Shown here piece by piece: positions 17,675 through 25,135 of a stretch of DNA of 64,000 nt. Numbering within the stretch: position 1 is the stretch's first letter; every line of letters starts with the position of its first letter. The DNA is taken from the NCBI RefSeq assembly GCF_943736985.1, contig NZ_CALSFS010000005.1, positions 186,001 through 250,000 on the forward strand, in the 5' to 3' direction. The translations under genes were made by a program, and so were the position numbers. The DNA is from Clostridium sp. Marseille-Q2269 (GTDB taxonomy: Bacteria; Bacillota; Clostridia; Clostridiales; Clostridiaceae). Below the pieces are notes generated by a model. It worked only from the letters and a program-made list of their open reading frames with translations. It did no database searches and was not told the origin of the DNA.

Positions 17675-17701
17675 AGACACCTAGCTATTAACTAAGTGCC
17701 T
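17675..17701 (-). terminator. Intrinsic terminator in front of the small terminase gene
   Basis: A 10-bp stem (AGGCACTTAG/CTAGGTGTCT with two G-U pairs) and T6 on the - strand. It lies 40 bases before the small terminase start and downstream of a TATAAT (17725-17730), so it either ends the early operon or acts as a leader terminator of the late operon. Confidence 0.78.
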
Positions 17702-17770
17702 CTTACTTTATTTCCTATGATACTATTATATAACGTTAAAATAACTCAAAACTGTAACCTTTCAATAATA

Positions 17771-17810
17771 TAATACTAAAATAATAATACAATAATACTA
17801 AAATAATAAT
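17771..17810. repeat. Two 18-bp direct repeats upstream of the late operon
   Basis: TAATACTAAAATAATAAT occurs perfectly at 17771-17788 and 17793-17810, a 22-bp period (two helical turns). The copies overlap the 3' end of the ArpU-like regulator gene and lie 40-85 bp upstream of a TATAAT that lacks a -35 box. They are candidate activator binding sites, though simple AT-rich slippage could also produce them. Confidence 0.5.
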
Positions 17811-18241
17811 TCAGATATTCTGCTTATTATCCTTCTTCTTACTTTAATGCAATTATCAACTGATTGATTAAGTTCCTGTGCTATACTTGTCCAACTCTTT
17901 GTTGGCTTACTAAAATATCTTAACTCAACTAATTTCTTTTCATCATATTCTAATAGCTCCATAACCTTATTAACCAATTCTTTTTCATTTATTCTATTTT
18001 CTTTCTCTTGCTGTAATAGTTCTAATTCTTTTTGAATATATTCTTCTCTTCTTATGACTTCATTTTCTACTTCTGAATTAAACTTGTTTGTTTTTCCTGT
18101 TCTCTCTCCATACTCTATTCCCTTAACGCTTATATCATTCTTTAATTTTTTTATTTTAATATCTATTAATTCATTTAATATATCTATATCTTTATAGTTA
18201 TATAAATGATATTCTGTTTTTTTAAATTTATTTTCTTCCAT
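17798..18241 (-). CDS. ArpU/RinA-like phage late transcription regulator
   Basis: 147 residues. The first two thirds are a long charged coiled-coil; the C-terminus 'ELLEYDEKKLVELRYFSKPTKSWTSIAQELNQSVDNCIKVRRRIISRIS' is a sigma-70 region-4-like HTH, as in ArpU, RinA and related late activators. Its place between the early region and the terminases is where such activators of the packaging/lysis operon are found. Direct repeats overlapping its 3' end may be its targets. Confidence 0.75.
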   Translation of the reverse strand: MEENKFKKTEYHLYNYKDIDILNELIDIKIKKLKNDISVKGIEYGERTGKTNKFNSEVENEVIRREEYIQKELELLQQEKENRINEKELVNKVMELLEYDEKKLVELRYFSKPTKSWTSIAQELNQSVDNCIKVRRRIISRISELLF

Positions 18242-18253
18242 GCCTATCTCCTC

Positions 18254-19024
18254 CTAATGTAAATTATCAATACAACCTCCTGCATCTTCTAATTTTTTAA
18301 TATCTATAATTGCAACATGAGTTGGTTTCATTTCATATTTATTATTTAATAAATTTGTTACAAAGTAAGCTCCATAACAAAAATCTTGTTTTTCTAATGC
18401 TCTTTCTATTGCAACAGGTTGAGATTTAAACATTTCTACATCCTTATAATTTTCTCTTAATACTTTATATGTTTTTCTTATATCAATTGAAAGAGTTCCT
18501 TTTACTTTATCAATTTTATAGTACATTTCATTAAATAATAATCCATCCCCAGATATTTTGTTTATGTAGTTAAATAAATCTATTACATTTATTTCTCTTT
18601 TAGCAATTAAAACTGGTTTAGGTAATTTATCTTTAAGAGCTTGTACTTCCATCTCAAGTTGTCCTATTTTTTTATATGCATTATCTTGAATTTTAAATAA
18701 ATCTTTTCTATAATTCTTTTCTATATTTATAAAATATTCTCTTGCTTGCTTACCTCTTTTATTGTTTTCTACCATAGCCAACTCTTTAGCCATATCTAAT
18801 GTAATTGCATATTCTGTTCTAGTTGAGCCTAAATTACTTCTCTCACGCTCCACAAATTTATGGAATGTGGTATAATCCTTATTTTCTATAAAACCATACT
18901 TTTCAATTCTACTTTTAACCCACGTTGTAAAATCTTGTTTACTCTCTAAAAACTCATGTAATTCCCTAGCACTAACTAACCTATCTTCATTTTCATTTGT
19001 TGTTATTTTAATTAATTCATTCAT
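18254..19024 (-). CDS. Phage antirepressor (AntA/AntB family)
   Basis: 256 residues. 'VSARELHEFLESKQDFTTWVKSRIEKYGFIENKDY' followed by 'YAITLDMAKELAMVENNKRGKQAREYFI' is the AntA/AntB domain (about residues 15-105). A short coiled-coil follows, then a C-terminal domain (about 140-256) that begins 'KREINVIDLFNYINK' and is not recognised. Antirepressors oppose the prophage repressor to allow induction. Here the gene lies far from the repressor, behind the repeat field at 19070-19353, whose motif occurs in its probable promoter region. Confidence 0.85.
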   Translation of the reverse strand: MNELIKITTNENEDRLVSARELHEFLESKQDFTTWVKSRIEKYGFIENKDYTTFHKFVERERSNLGSTRTEYAITLDMAKELAMVENNKRGKQAREYFINIEKNYRKDLFKIQDNAYKKIGQLEMEVQALKDKLPKPVLIAKREINVIDLFNYINKISGDGLLFNEMYYKIDKVKGTLSIDIRKTYKVLRENYKDVEMFKSQPVAIERALEKQDFCYGAYFVTNLLNNKYEMKPTHVAIIDIKKLEDAGGCIDNLH

Positions 19025-19069
19025 TATATTTACACTCCTTATTTTGGTTATTGCTTATTTTATAGTTTG

Positions 19070-19353
19070 GGTTACCTTTTTGAAGTCTTAAAAAGGTAAC
19101 TTTTTTAACATGCCTCAACCTTAGTAATACTAATACTTTAAATATTTTTTATTATGGTTACCTTTTTGTAAAAATAATGTGCCTATCTTTTATATATATA
19201 ATTCAAAATATATACACGTACGTATATTATTTTTATATTTAGGTAACTTGGTAACTTATATATATATTTATATAAAGAATATAGTAATATCAATACTTTA
19301 CATAGGTTACCTTTTAAGTTACCTTTGGTTACCTTTATATTTTTTTGGTAACC
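19070..19353. repeat. Iteron-like field of nine (G)GTTACC motifs; candidate replication origin
   Basis: Motif RGTTACC, often followed by TTTTT, occurs at 19070, 19095 (inverted), 19156, 19242 (inverted), 19250 (inverted), 19305, 19318, 19327 and 19347 (inverted). The 310-bp gap between antirepressor and primase-helicase has no gene and is extremely AT-rich between the motifs. The copies at 19071 and 19095 also form a perfect 11-bp hairpin followed by T6 on the + strand. GGTTACA and TGTAACC recur near 22563 and 22584. An origin bound by an initiator is the simplest reading; an operator cluster is the alternative. Confidence 0.6.
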
Positions 19354-21926
19354 TGTCTAAATGGGAAAATTTTTGCATCTTCTCCACTAACTTCTTCATA
19401 ATCTGGTGGAGCTATTGAGTCTACTTTTAAATCCTGTAACATTTTCTTATCATAAATATCAAATTTTATTGATTTTCCATCTACTTTTATAACTTTTCCT
19501 GAAGCTTTAACTAGATAACCAGCTTTTTTAGCTTGTTTTTTAAAATCATTATATTTTAATGGAACTAAATCAGCTCCAACTCTAATAACATGCTCATGTA
19601 TTTGATTAATCATTTCTGATGTTTTAATAAAAAGGCCATCACCTCTACTTTTAACAACATCTTCCCATCCTATAGCTCTGCTATCATTTATCATGTCATT
19701 GTATAAAATTAACATTCTTTCAACTAAGCTATGAACATTTTCTGTATCTTCCAAAACTTCAACTTTAATATTTTTTACTATGTGCTCATAAAAACTGTCT
19801 AGTTGATGCAATCCATGCTTTTGTAAAAGTTTATTAAATATCATCATTCCACATGAGATATTAATTGCAGTATTTTGAGTCCTGTTTTTTAAATCTTTTA
19901 TATCCTTTTTAACCATTTCTCTTAATTCCTGATATTTTTCTACTGGCATTTCTAATATAATTTCTATTAAACTTCTTCCTAACTTATTTAATAATTCTTC
20001 ATTTTTAATAAGCCACTGCATAGCCTCTGTATTCTTTGAAGTTCTTTCCCTTCTGGATAAATAAATAATACAACTTCTTTCAATTAATGCTTTTTCTTGG
20101 TTAGGATAACTTTCTTCTCCTGCTAAAATAATGGGCCTATATAAATTAAAATCCGTAGTTTTTAAACTTTTATTTCCTTTGCTTATAGTGGCTCTATCAT
20201 ATAGATTTCTTAATGTTTCTGATATGTTGCCTATTTTATACCTATCCATCATGCTTGGCTTAAATTCATCAAATAAGGCTGGATAGTTCCCATCACTCAA
20301 ATTTTTCATAAGAGCAAAATTACTTATTAATCCAATAGATTTAATATCTTTCTTAGGATAATTAAGTATTGGAGCAATTACATTTTCAAGTATTGTACTT
20401 TTACCTGAGCCACTCTCCCCAACTATTAAAAGATGATGTAATTTTTGCTTAAGTGCCTGGCACTGATGCACCGCCAAATTATTTGTTACAGTTCCAATGA
20501 TAGAAATTGATTTTTCTGGACCAGCAAACTTAAAAATATGTTTTATAACTTCCTTCAATTCCTCTGTTGTTATTGGTTCATTTTTTAGTACATCTGCATT
20601 ATTTCGTCCATCACTCTTAATATGCTCATTCATTCCTTTTGAAGATATACATCCGTTATTCTCTATAAAAATTAATTCTCCGTTTCTTTCTATAAATTTA
20701 ACACCGCCATAAACTTCTTCATTCTCTAAAGCAAAATATTTATTTATCCATCCCTTTAACCTATTTAAATCTTCAACTCTTCCACTAAACACAAGATCCA
20801 TTGTTCCAAGAAAGTTTTTGAATGATTTAACATCATCAAATACAGTACTTATTCCTGTTCTTTCAATTGTATCTCCAGTAATACTTTTTAGTACTATGCT
20901 TACTCCTTCTGTTTCATCATCTATAAATTTAATCCTGGTTGCCTTTAATAATCTAAAGTCTGCAATATATTTTTTAGTTTCAATTACTTCCTCTGCTTTT
21001 TCTTTAAACATTATTTTATATATTCCACCTGCATCCTGCTGCAGTTCATATTTATTTTTTACGTCTAAGGATCTGTCAAAAGCATCTAATAAATTTTTTT
21101 TATCATGGCCAGCCTCTACCCAATCAGTAACATCTTTGTTATCTCCCAGAGATTTCAATCCTGGAAGGTTTATAAACTTAAATTCTCTAGCATATTTTTT
21201 AAATTCATTATAAATATTCCACTTATATTGCTCTCCAGCTTGTCCAGTATCTCCTATTACATATATTCTCATCCTATTATTTTTTAAAATATTTAATTCT
21301 TTACATCCTTTTAAACTTGTAGCCACATAACCCTTGTTTTTAAACATAGAATTTATTGTGTTAGCATCCTTTTCACCTTCATCTATAATCAATACATCAT
21401 CATTCTTTATAGCACTTAAAGCATTGTATAGGTTATATGGAAGTTCATTAGTTCCTCTCTTAGCAATTACTTTTTCACCTTCCAAATGATAATATGAAAG
21501 TTGTTTTTTACCTTCTGTGTTCGTAAATTTAGCCTTAAAATATACTATCTCATCTCTTTCGTTCACAAATTTGAATATTCCCAGTAACTTTTGACCTTGT
21601 CTAAACTTACTTAATTCCCAAGCTACATAGTCTTTTACTTTTTCCTCCTGAAGTTCTTTTTCTGTTTTCTCAACTTCAATTCCTAAATACTCCCTAGCTT
21701 TTATATAATCTAAATTCTTATATTTCATTATAAAATCAATGGCATCTCCACACTCTGCACAACCAAAGCACTTAAAAAAATCTTTATTAGTGTCCGGATT
21801 AAATTTAACCCTTAAGGAAGGTGTTTTTTCTGAATGGAAAGGGCACTTTATGTACCCTTGCATATTAAATTTTTCTCCTGTTTCATTTTCTATTAAGTTT
21901 ATTAAGTCTATATCCTGCAGTTCCAC
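19335..21926 (-). CDS. Phage DNA primase-helicase (CHC2 zinc finger, TOPRIM, P-loop helicase)
   Basis: 863 residues in three parts. A CHC2 zinc finger has Cys28, His31, Cys53 and Cys56. A TOPRIM-like domain at about 170-260 has 'VLIIDEGEKDAN' (catalytic Glu) and 'YVIGDTGQAG'. A helicase/ATPase domain has Walker A GESGSGKST near residue 497 and 'PALFDEFKPS' as Walker B. It primes and unwinds at the phage origin. The C-terminus ends in the repeat field proposed as origin. A T7 gp4-like division of labour in one chain is inferred. Confidence 0.9.
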   Translation of the reverse strand: MELQDIDLINLIENETGEKFNMQGYIKCPFHSEKTPSLRVKFNPDTNKDFFKCFGCAECGDAIDFIMKYKNLDYIKAREYLGIEVEKTEKELQEEKVKDYVAWELSKFRQGQKLLGIFKFVNERDEIVYFKAKFTNTEGKKQLSYYHLEGEKVIAKRGTNELPYNLYNALSAIKNDDVLIIDEGEKDANTINSMFKNKGYVATSLKGCKELNILKNNRMRIYVIGDTGQAGEQYKWNIYNEFKKYAREFKFINLPGLKSLGDNKDVTDWVEAGHDKKNLLDAFDRSLDVKNKYELQQDAGGIYKIMFKEKAEEVIETKKYIADFRLLKATRIKFIDDETEGVSIVLKSITGDTIERTGISTVFDDVKSFKNFLGTMDLVFSGRVEDLNRLKGWINKYFALENEEVYGGVKFIERNGELIFIENNGCISSKGMNEHIKSDGRNNADVLKNEPITTEELKEVIKHIFKFAGPEKSISIIGTVTNNLAVHQCQALKQKLHHLLIVGESGSGKSTILENVIAPILNYPKKDIKSIGLISNFALMKNLSDGNYPALFDEFKPSMMDRYKIGNISETLRNLYDRATISKGNKSLKTTDFNLYRPIILAGEESYPNQEKALIERSCIIYLSRRERTSKNTEAMQWLIKNEELLNKLGRSLIEIILEMPVEKYQELREMVKKDIKDLKNRTQNTAINISCGMMIFNKLLQKHGLHQLDSFYEHIVKNIKVEVLEDTENVHSLVERMLILYNDMINDSRAIGWEDVVKSRGDGLFIKTSEMINQIHEHVIRVGADLVPLKYNDFKKQAKKAGYLVKASGKVIKVDGKSIKFDIYDKKMLQDLKVDSIAPPDYEEVSGEDAKIFPFRQVTKKI

Positions 21927-21955
21927 CTTCTCACCTCCTCTTTGCGTTGAAGCTA

Positions 21956-22540
21956 TTACTCATTTTCTACAGCTAGTCCTATATCTGTGCTCAATTCTTT
22001 TAAGTAGTTTCTAATGCTATAGTAAAGTTTTCTATATATCTCAAACCCTGTATCTTTATTACTTGTAAAAATAGTGTCATGTAAGTATAAATCCTGTATA
22101 CTTGATAGTCTTCCTAGGAAAGATTTAGGAGTATATAGACTCCTATAATTTCCTTTCTTTATATTCTCCATACCATTCTTATCCTCTATTATTAGATATA
22201 TTTTAATTCCTTTATTTTTTGCTCTTTGAAGTTCTCTTATAAGTCTTATATCATCATGTGTATCTGTTTTTTCTGCTAAATTTCCAGCAAGTTCATCAAC
22301 GCTATTCTTTCTCTCAACTGCTACTGGAAAATATATATCTCTATAAATACCCATATCGGGCCTTTTAGTTATTATTGCGGTGTAATCTCCCTCATCTATC
22401 TTTTTCTTTTTATATTTAATTTTCTTTTCATCAAAATAATTTAATACATGTTGATTTTTTTGCTCTCTTGTATCATATAAAATAATAAAGTTTTCTTTAA
22501 GAAGTTTTTTAATCTCTGTATCTGTGAATTTATAATACAT
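21956..22540 (-). CDS. ERCC4-domain nuclease
   Basis: 194 residues. 'FIILYDTREQKNQHVLNYF' and 'VAVERKNSVDELAGNL' form the XPF/ERCC4 nuclease core: Asp23, Glu76, Arg77 and Lys78 fit the GDX(n)ERKX(3)D signature. Such nucleases cut branched or flap DNA; in phages they may resolve replication or recombination intermediates. No helix-hairpin-helix follows, so partner proteins may supply structure specificity. It lies just upstream of the primase-helicase in the same operon. Confidence 0.87.
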   Translation of the reverse strand: MYYKFTDTEIKKLLKENFIILYDTREQKNQHVLNYFDEKKIKYKKKKIDEGDYTAIITKRPDMGIYRDIYFPVAVERKNSVDELAGNLAEKTDTHDDIRLIRELQRAKNKGIKIYLIIEDKNGMENIKKGNYRSLYTPKSFLGRLSSIQDLYLHDTIFTSNKDTGFEIYRKLYYSIRNYLKELSTDIGLAVENE

Positions 22541-22589
22541 TTTTATCCTCCAATATTTCTATGGTTACATTTCTATTTATTTTTGTAAC

Positions 22590-22736
22590 CTAATATTCAT
22601 CAAGCATTAACTCCATTATCTTAAGCCACTTGTCCACTTCTTCCTTAGTTTTAAAATTTGGCCAATGTCCTGGAACTACCTTAAAATTTGCCTTTTTATA
22701 TTTCTCCATAAAGTATTCATAAATTTCATTACTCAT
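22590..22736 (-). CDS. Small phage early protein, unknown function
   Basis: 48 residues from ATG 22736 with AAGGAG upstream: MSNEIYEYFMEKYKKANFKV, then 'PGHWPNFKTKEEVDKWLKIM'. Looks like a compact helical protein. Lies between the ERCC4 nuclease and a basic small gene, in the same orientation and spacing as a translated operon gene. Not recognised. Confidence 0.6.
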   Translation of the reverse strand: MSNEIYEYFMEKYKKANFKVVPGHWPNFKTKEEVDKWLKIMELMLDEY

Positions 22737-22753
22737 TTTTGTTTTTCTCCTTA

Positions 22754-22915
22754 TTAAATTTGACCTCTTACCCTCTTATTGTGATTTCTGCTTTTCTTTT
22801 TACATCTATAGAAACTTTCCGTCATAACTGCTACAAAATCCTGATCTTTTTTACGCTTTTTCTTTATCTGTAATGCTGATATATTCTTTATAAATTCTTC
22901 TTTAGATATTTCCAT
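22754..22915 (-). CDS. Small basic phage early protein
   Basis: 53 residues from ATG 22915 with AGAGGTGG upstream. Strongly basic (IKKKRKKD; YRCKKKSRNHNKRVRG), which suggests nucleic acid binding, but no family is recognised. It is followed 18 bases later by the next small gene. Confidence 0.58.
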   Translation of the reverse strand: MEISKEEFIKNISALQIKKKRKKDQDFVAVMTESFYRCKKKSRNHNKRVRGQI

Positions 22916-22926
22916 ATACCCACCTC

Positions 22927-23466
22927 TTAATATCTCTTTCTTATTTTTTTAGTTATGAATATAACTATTATTATGAGAATTAATAAAGTTAAGATATCTT
23001 TCCATATTCCGCTATAACCATAGTCTATTGTTTGGCTTGTCCCTCCTGCTCTAGTTACAACCACGGTATTATGATTAGTTAAAGCTCTATACATCCAATA
23101 ATTATCCCAAAAACTACTCCTAAAACTGCCACCATGAGGTGTGTAATAGGTAGTATTATGTCTAGGGGCATTATAGTGATTATGGATTACAGTATTATTT
23201 ATTTTAGTATTATTATTAATAGTTTTACTAGTAGGTTTACTAGCTGTTTTAGTTCTTACATTAGTGGCTTTTAAACCTTTAGGGGATTTTATGGAACTGC
23301 TTTTAATACTGTTTGATCTAAAACTTGATCGACTACTACTTGAATGACTAATACTTGGGCGACTAATACTAGATCGGCTACTAATCCCCTTAGCTTGTAC
23401 ACCAAAACTTAATCCTATTGATATGATTGATATTAATATTAAATATAATATTTTATTTTTTTTCAT
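22927..23466 (-). CDS. Exported Ser-rich protein with C-terminal membrane anchor
   Basis: 179 residues: signal peptide (KKNKILYLILISIISIGLSFGVQA, cut probably after VQAKG), then a Ser/Arg repeat region (SSRSSISRPSISHSSSSRSS, about 29-60), a Thr/Asn-rich linker, a short aromatic block 'SSFWDNYWMYRAL' (about 117-129) and a C-terminal transmembrane helix followed by KKIRKRY. Signal peptide plus anchor would place the Ser-rich part outside the cell. This is unusual among replication-region genes; superinfection exclusion or envelope modification are possibilities without direct evidence. Confidence 0.7.
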   Translation of the reverse strand: MKKNKILYLILISIISIGLSFGVQAKGISSRSSISRPSISHSSSSRSSFRSNSIKSSSIKSPKGLKATNVRTKTASKPTSKTINNNTKINNTVIHNHYNAPRHNTTYYTPHGGSFRSSFWDNYWMYRALTNHNTVVVTRAGGTSQTIDYGYSGIWKDILTLLILIIIVIFITKKIRKRY

Positions 23467-23505
23467 TAATTCATCTTCCTTTCATTTTAGTTTCATATCC
23501 TGCAA

Positions 23506-23658
23506 CTATTCTTCTAATAAAATCAACTGCGGTGATCTAAAAAACTCATCCTTTAATATTTTTTCAACTTTATTTACAGCTTTTTTGTCAGTATCAGCTT
23601 CTATTATTTTGGTTACTAAATTATCATCTATATTTTTATAACTTAATTCATATTTCAT
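23506..23658 (-). CDS. Small phage early protein, unknown function
   Basis: 50 residues from ATG 23658 with AAGGAGA upstream: MKYELSYKNIDDNLVTKIIE, then 'KKAVNKVEKILKDEFF'. Acidic to neutral, probably a beta-strand then helices. Not recognised; in line with neighbouring tiny genes. Confidence 0.55.
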   Translation of the reverse strand: MKYELSYKNIDDNLVTKIIEADTDKKAVNKVEKILKDEFFRSPQLILLEE

Positions 23659-23693
23659 CTAAAATTCTCCTTAACTAAATCCTTAAATTATTT

Positions 23694-23852
23694 CTACTCT
23701 TCATAAATAATTTTTATTTTCTTTCCATCATTTTTTCTTAATATACCTTCCAAATCTATAACTTGATTGTTTATTAAATCTATTCCACCTTCTGTCAAAT
23801 TCATAAGCTCATATTCATAAAACTTAACTACTCCTTCAGTTTCTATCATCAT
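23694..23852 (-). CDS. Small phage early protein, unknown function
   Basis: 52 residues from ATG 23852 (or the next codon, also ATG) with GGAGG eight bases upstream. Sequence starts MMIETEGVVKFYEYELMN and ends 'LRKNDGKKIKIIYEE'. Beta-rich and acidic. Not recognised. Confidence 0.58.
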   Translation of the reverse strand: MMIETEGVVKFYEYELMNLTEGGIDLINNQVIDLEGILRKNDGKKIKIIYEE

Positions 23853-23894
23853 CTTATATCCTCCATTTTTTTATAATTTCTTTAAGTCGAGACA

Positions 23895-24056
23895 TTAATC
23901 TGATATATCTGATAGGTCAAACGCTCTCTTAAGATGTAGCCTTACTAACTTTCTAAACAATTTTCTTCTTTTGTAAAATGAACCATTTCCTAAGTCAGGG
24001 TATAACTTAATATTTTCTGTAACTGCTTTATTTAAAACCTTTTGAAATTTATTCAT
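23895..24056 (-). CDS. Small basic phage early protein
   Basis: 53 residues from ATG 24056 with GAGGTG upstream; the start overlaps the end of the preceding gene by 8 bases. 'YPDLGNGSFYKRRKLFRKLVRLHLKRAF' gives a basic amphipathic helix. Not recognised; could contact nucleic acid or membrane. Confidence 0.55.
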   Translation of the reverse strand: MNKFQKVLNKAVTENIKLYPDLGNGSFYKRRKLFRKLVRLHLKRAFDLSDISD

Positions 24057-24228
24057 TTTTACACCTCATTTCAAATTTTGAATTGATTCTATTAATCTCT
24101 TGTTTAATTTTTAATCTTTGCTCTGCAAATTCTTCTCCATGCCTAAAGCCCATTCTGTGAGAAAATTCACATGTAATATAATTTGTAATTATCAACAATA
24201 TAATAAGACTAGCTACTAATAAATTCAT
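24049..24228 (-). CDS. Small single-span membrane protein
   Basis: 59 residues from ATG 24228 with GGAGGAG upstream. Residues 2-19 (NLLVASLIILLIITNYIT) form a membrane helix; the rest is charged and helical (RHGEEFAEQRLKIKQEINR). The end overlaps the next gene. Not recognised. Confidence 0.58.
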   Translation of the reverse strand: MNLLVASLIILLIITNYITCEFSHRMGFRHGEEFAEQRLKIKQEINRINSKFEMRCKNE

Positions 24229-24254
24229 AATATCTCCTCCATTATTTGTATTGT

Positions 24255-24467
24255 TTAATCTTTAATGAAAATCCATTTTCTGATATTTCTCCATAACAAC
24301 ACTACTAATATAACTGCTATAATTGAATCTGATATACTTTCTTGTATTCCTCCATCAAATATTATTTCTAATTGATCCCACATAGATTTTAATATCAAAA
24401 ATAATCCATCCATAATAAGTACATCCGTAATATATATTTTTAAATAAAATTTACATTTTTCATTCAT
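24255..24467 (-). CDS. Small membrane protein of the phage early region
   Basis: 70 residues with two hydrophobic stretches (about 9-27, ITDVLIMDGLFLILKS; about 46-59, SIIAVILVVLLW) and a basic end. Good ribosome binding site (GGAGAAC). It lies next to another small membrane protein; together they may form an envelope-associated pair. Not recognised and no similarity to holins that I can defend. Confidence 0.55.
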   Translation of the reverse strand: MNEKCKFYLKIYITDVLIMDGLFLILKSMWDQLEIIFDGGIQESISDSIIAVILVVLLWRNIRKWIFIKD

Positions 24468-24511
24468 ATCTTGTTCTCCTATTTATCTCTCATTGTTATC
24501 TGTTATTTGAA

Positions 24512-24715
24512 TTATTTCCTAAAATAATCTCCAACTCTTTTAATAAGTTCAACTTCCCATATATCATCATATAAATTTTTCGTTTTTATAATATCCCTCT
24601 CTTTATTGCAAAGCTTTATCCTTCTTACTTCTTCTATACCTTTTACAATTAATACTCTTTTAGATATATCACTTATAATATTGCTCAATCTATTTACCTC
24701 ACTTTTTTCTATCAT
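24512..24715 (-). CDS. Small phage early protein, unknown function
   Basis: 67 residues: MIEKSEVNRLSNIISDISKR then 'VEEVRRIKLCNKERDII'-like charged region and 'DIWEVELIKRVGDYFRK'. Its ATG overlaps the end of the upstream small frame (24699-24845) by 17 bases, which suggests translational coupling. Not recognised. Confidence 0.55.
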   Translation of the reverse strand: MIEKSEVNRLSNIISDISKRVLIVKGIEEVRRIKLCNKERDIIKTKNLYDDIWEVELIKRVGDYFRK

Positions 24716-24845
24716 ACTTTTGATGCAGTTCCCAATTTTTGTGTTTAGTTTCCTTTATAGCAATGTTTAATGCTTGCTCTTCATTATCTGCTATTACTAC
24801 AACTTCTTGAACTGGACAACATTTTAAACTTTCAAATCTATATAT
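24699..24845 (-). CDS. Small phage protein with no conventional start codon
   Basis: An open frame of 48 codons (YRFESLKCCPVQEVVVIADN... ending HQKYDRKK) looks truly coding and couples to the next gene, but has no ATG, GTG or TTG. An AGGAGG site lies seven bases before an ATA codon at 24845. Alternatively translation could begin at an ATG 33 bases further upstream in another frame (MLVSQFKDRRK, stop) and shift by +1, or one base has been lost or gained. Function unknown. Confidence 0.45.
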   Translation of the reverse strand: MYRFESLKCCPVQEVVVIADNEEQALNIAIKETKHKNWELHQKYDRKK

Positions 24846-24901
24846 CCTATTTCCTCCTATCTTTGAATTGTGACACTAACATAATCCTTTTATAATGTGA
24901 A

Positions 24902-25075
24902 TTAAATATTTAAACTATCATATAATTCATTTAAATCATTTATTATTTTTACCCTAACTCTACCAGCCATTTCAGATTGTTTTAGTTCATCATTTTCCTC
25001 ATATGCTAACATTATTTTTCTCTTATCCTCATTAACCAATTGAACTAAATATGGTATGTCATTTCTATCTAACAT
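24902..25075 (-). CDS. Small acidic phage early protein
   Basis: 57 residues from ATG 25075 with AAGGAG upstream: MLDRNDIPYLVQLVNEDKRK, then 'AYEENDELKQSEMAGRVRVKIINDLNELYD'. Helical and charged, similar in style to small phage proteins next to ssb. Not recognised. Confidence 0.58.
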   Translation of the reverse strand: MLDRNDIPYLVQLVNEDKRKIMLAYEENDELKQSEMAGRVRVKIINDLNELYDSLNI

Positions 25076-25135
25076 AAGTTGCTCCTTTCATTCGCAATTA
25101 TTTCATGTTCTGTCTTAATCTAAATTTTTATTAAT

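Noticed and set aside
19071-19106. Perfect 11-bp hairpin plus T6 as a + strand terminator
   Set aside because: No + strand gene leads into it; the stem consists of two of the GTTACC repeats, so I treat it as part of the repeat field.
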